Source: an uncultured Clostridia bacterium
GTDB taxonomy: Bacteria; Bacillota; Clostridia; TANB77; CAG-508
NCBI GenBank assembly: GCA_948505485.1
Contig: CAOPQH010000084.1
Coordinates: 1-6,232, forward strand
DNA length: 6,232 nt
Reading direction: 5' to 3'
The stretch's first letter is position 1. Every line of letters begins with the position of its first letter. The notes beneath the pieces were generated by a model that was given only the letters and a program-made list of their open reading frames with translations, was not told where the DNA came from and made no database searches. Positions 6,207 through 6,232 of this stretch are shown piece by piece. Both the position numbers and the translations under genes were made by a program.

Positions 6207-6232
6207 TATTTTAGGTTATAATATTTTATAGC
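6203..6232. other. Short inverted repeat reaching the window edge
   Basis: GCTATA (6203-6208) and TATAGC (6227-6232) are perfect inverted copies separated by 18 AT-rich bases that include TATAAT. The right copy ends exactly at the window edge, so the repeat may be longer: if the next bases are AA, the match extends to TTGCTATA. Six matching bases in AT-rich DNA are weak evidence on their own. Confidence 0.25.

Larger units (their letters stand above)
6100..6232. other. Intergenic region after holA, no gene found
   Basis: No open frame of useful length exists on either strand. The longest minus-strand candidate running back toward holA has only about a dozen codons. The first 60 bases are AT-rich and include a 12-base palindrome AAATATATATTT at 6113-6124 followed by TT, which is too weak to call a terminator. 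The last 70 bases are visibly richer in GC and in inverted repeats than the rest of the window. A TATAAT occurs at 6217-6222, but no -35 box stands at a proper distance, so no promoter is called. Confidence 0.6.

Noticed and set aside
6217..6222. TATAAT as the -10 box of a promoter for the next gene
   Set aside because: No TTGACA-like box lies 16-18 bases upstream; TTCAAC at 6191-6196 is 20 bases away, and the next gene is not visible.

Overview
The window looks like a chromosomal segment of a very AT-rich, low-GC Gram-positive bacterium, most likely one of the Clostridia. The evidence is strong GGAGG-type ribosome binding sites, Arg encoded almost only by AGA/AGG, TAA stops on all four complete genes, the standard genetic code (Trp is TGG), and protein families that match Firmicutes versions. 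I cannot name a genus.

Layout: bases 2-61 hold what is probably the last 19 codons of an upstream gene. A short AT-rich gap with a possible promoter follows. Four complete plus-strand genes then run head to tail with gaps of only 16-24 bases: murB (116-1024), a divergent membrane-anchored glmR/yvcK homologue (1049-2998), a glycogen debranching enzyme (3021-5057) and holA, the DNA polymerase III delta subunit (5074-6099). No terminator-like structure lies between them, so they are probably one transcription unit. The last 133 bases (6100-6232) contain no gene. They hold a GC-rich 8-bp hairpin of the GTAGGGGCG...CGCCCG kind and further inverted repeats.

How the genes fit together: MurB makes UDP-MurNAc from UDP-GlcNAc-enolpyruvate. 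GlmR proteins bind UDP-GlcNAc and, in Bacillus subtilis, regulate carbon flow into amino sugars. The debranching enzyme releases glucose from stored glycogen. Three adjacent genes can therefore be read as linking sugar reserves to peptidoglycan precursor supply, but this link is inference. holA is a replication gene and probably a passenger. The usual partners rapZ and whiA (around glmR) and comEC and rpsT (around holA) are not seen here.

The most unusual item is the GlmR homologue. It has two N-terminal membrane helices, lacks the classical DDGGSSG and HNLGN-type motifs, and ends in a Lys/Glu-rich tail of about 220 residues. I see no clearly novel multi-gene system, mobile element, CRISPR array or RNA gene.
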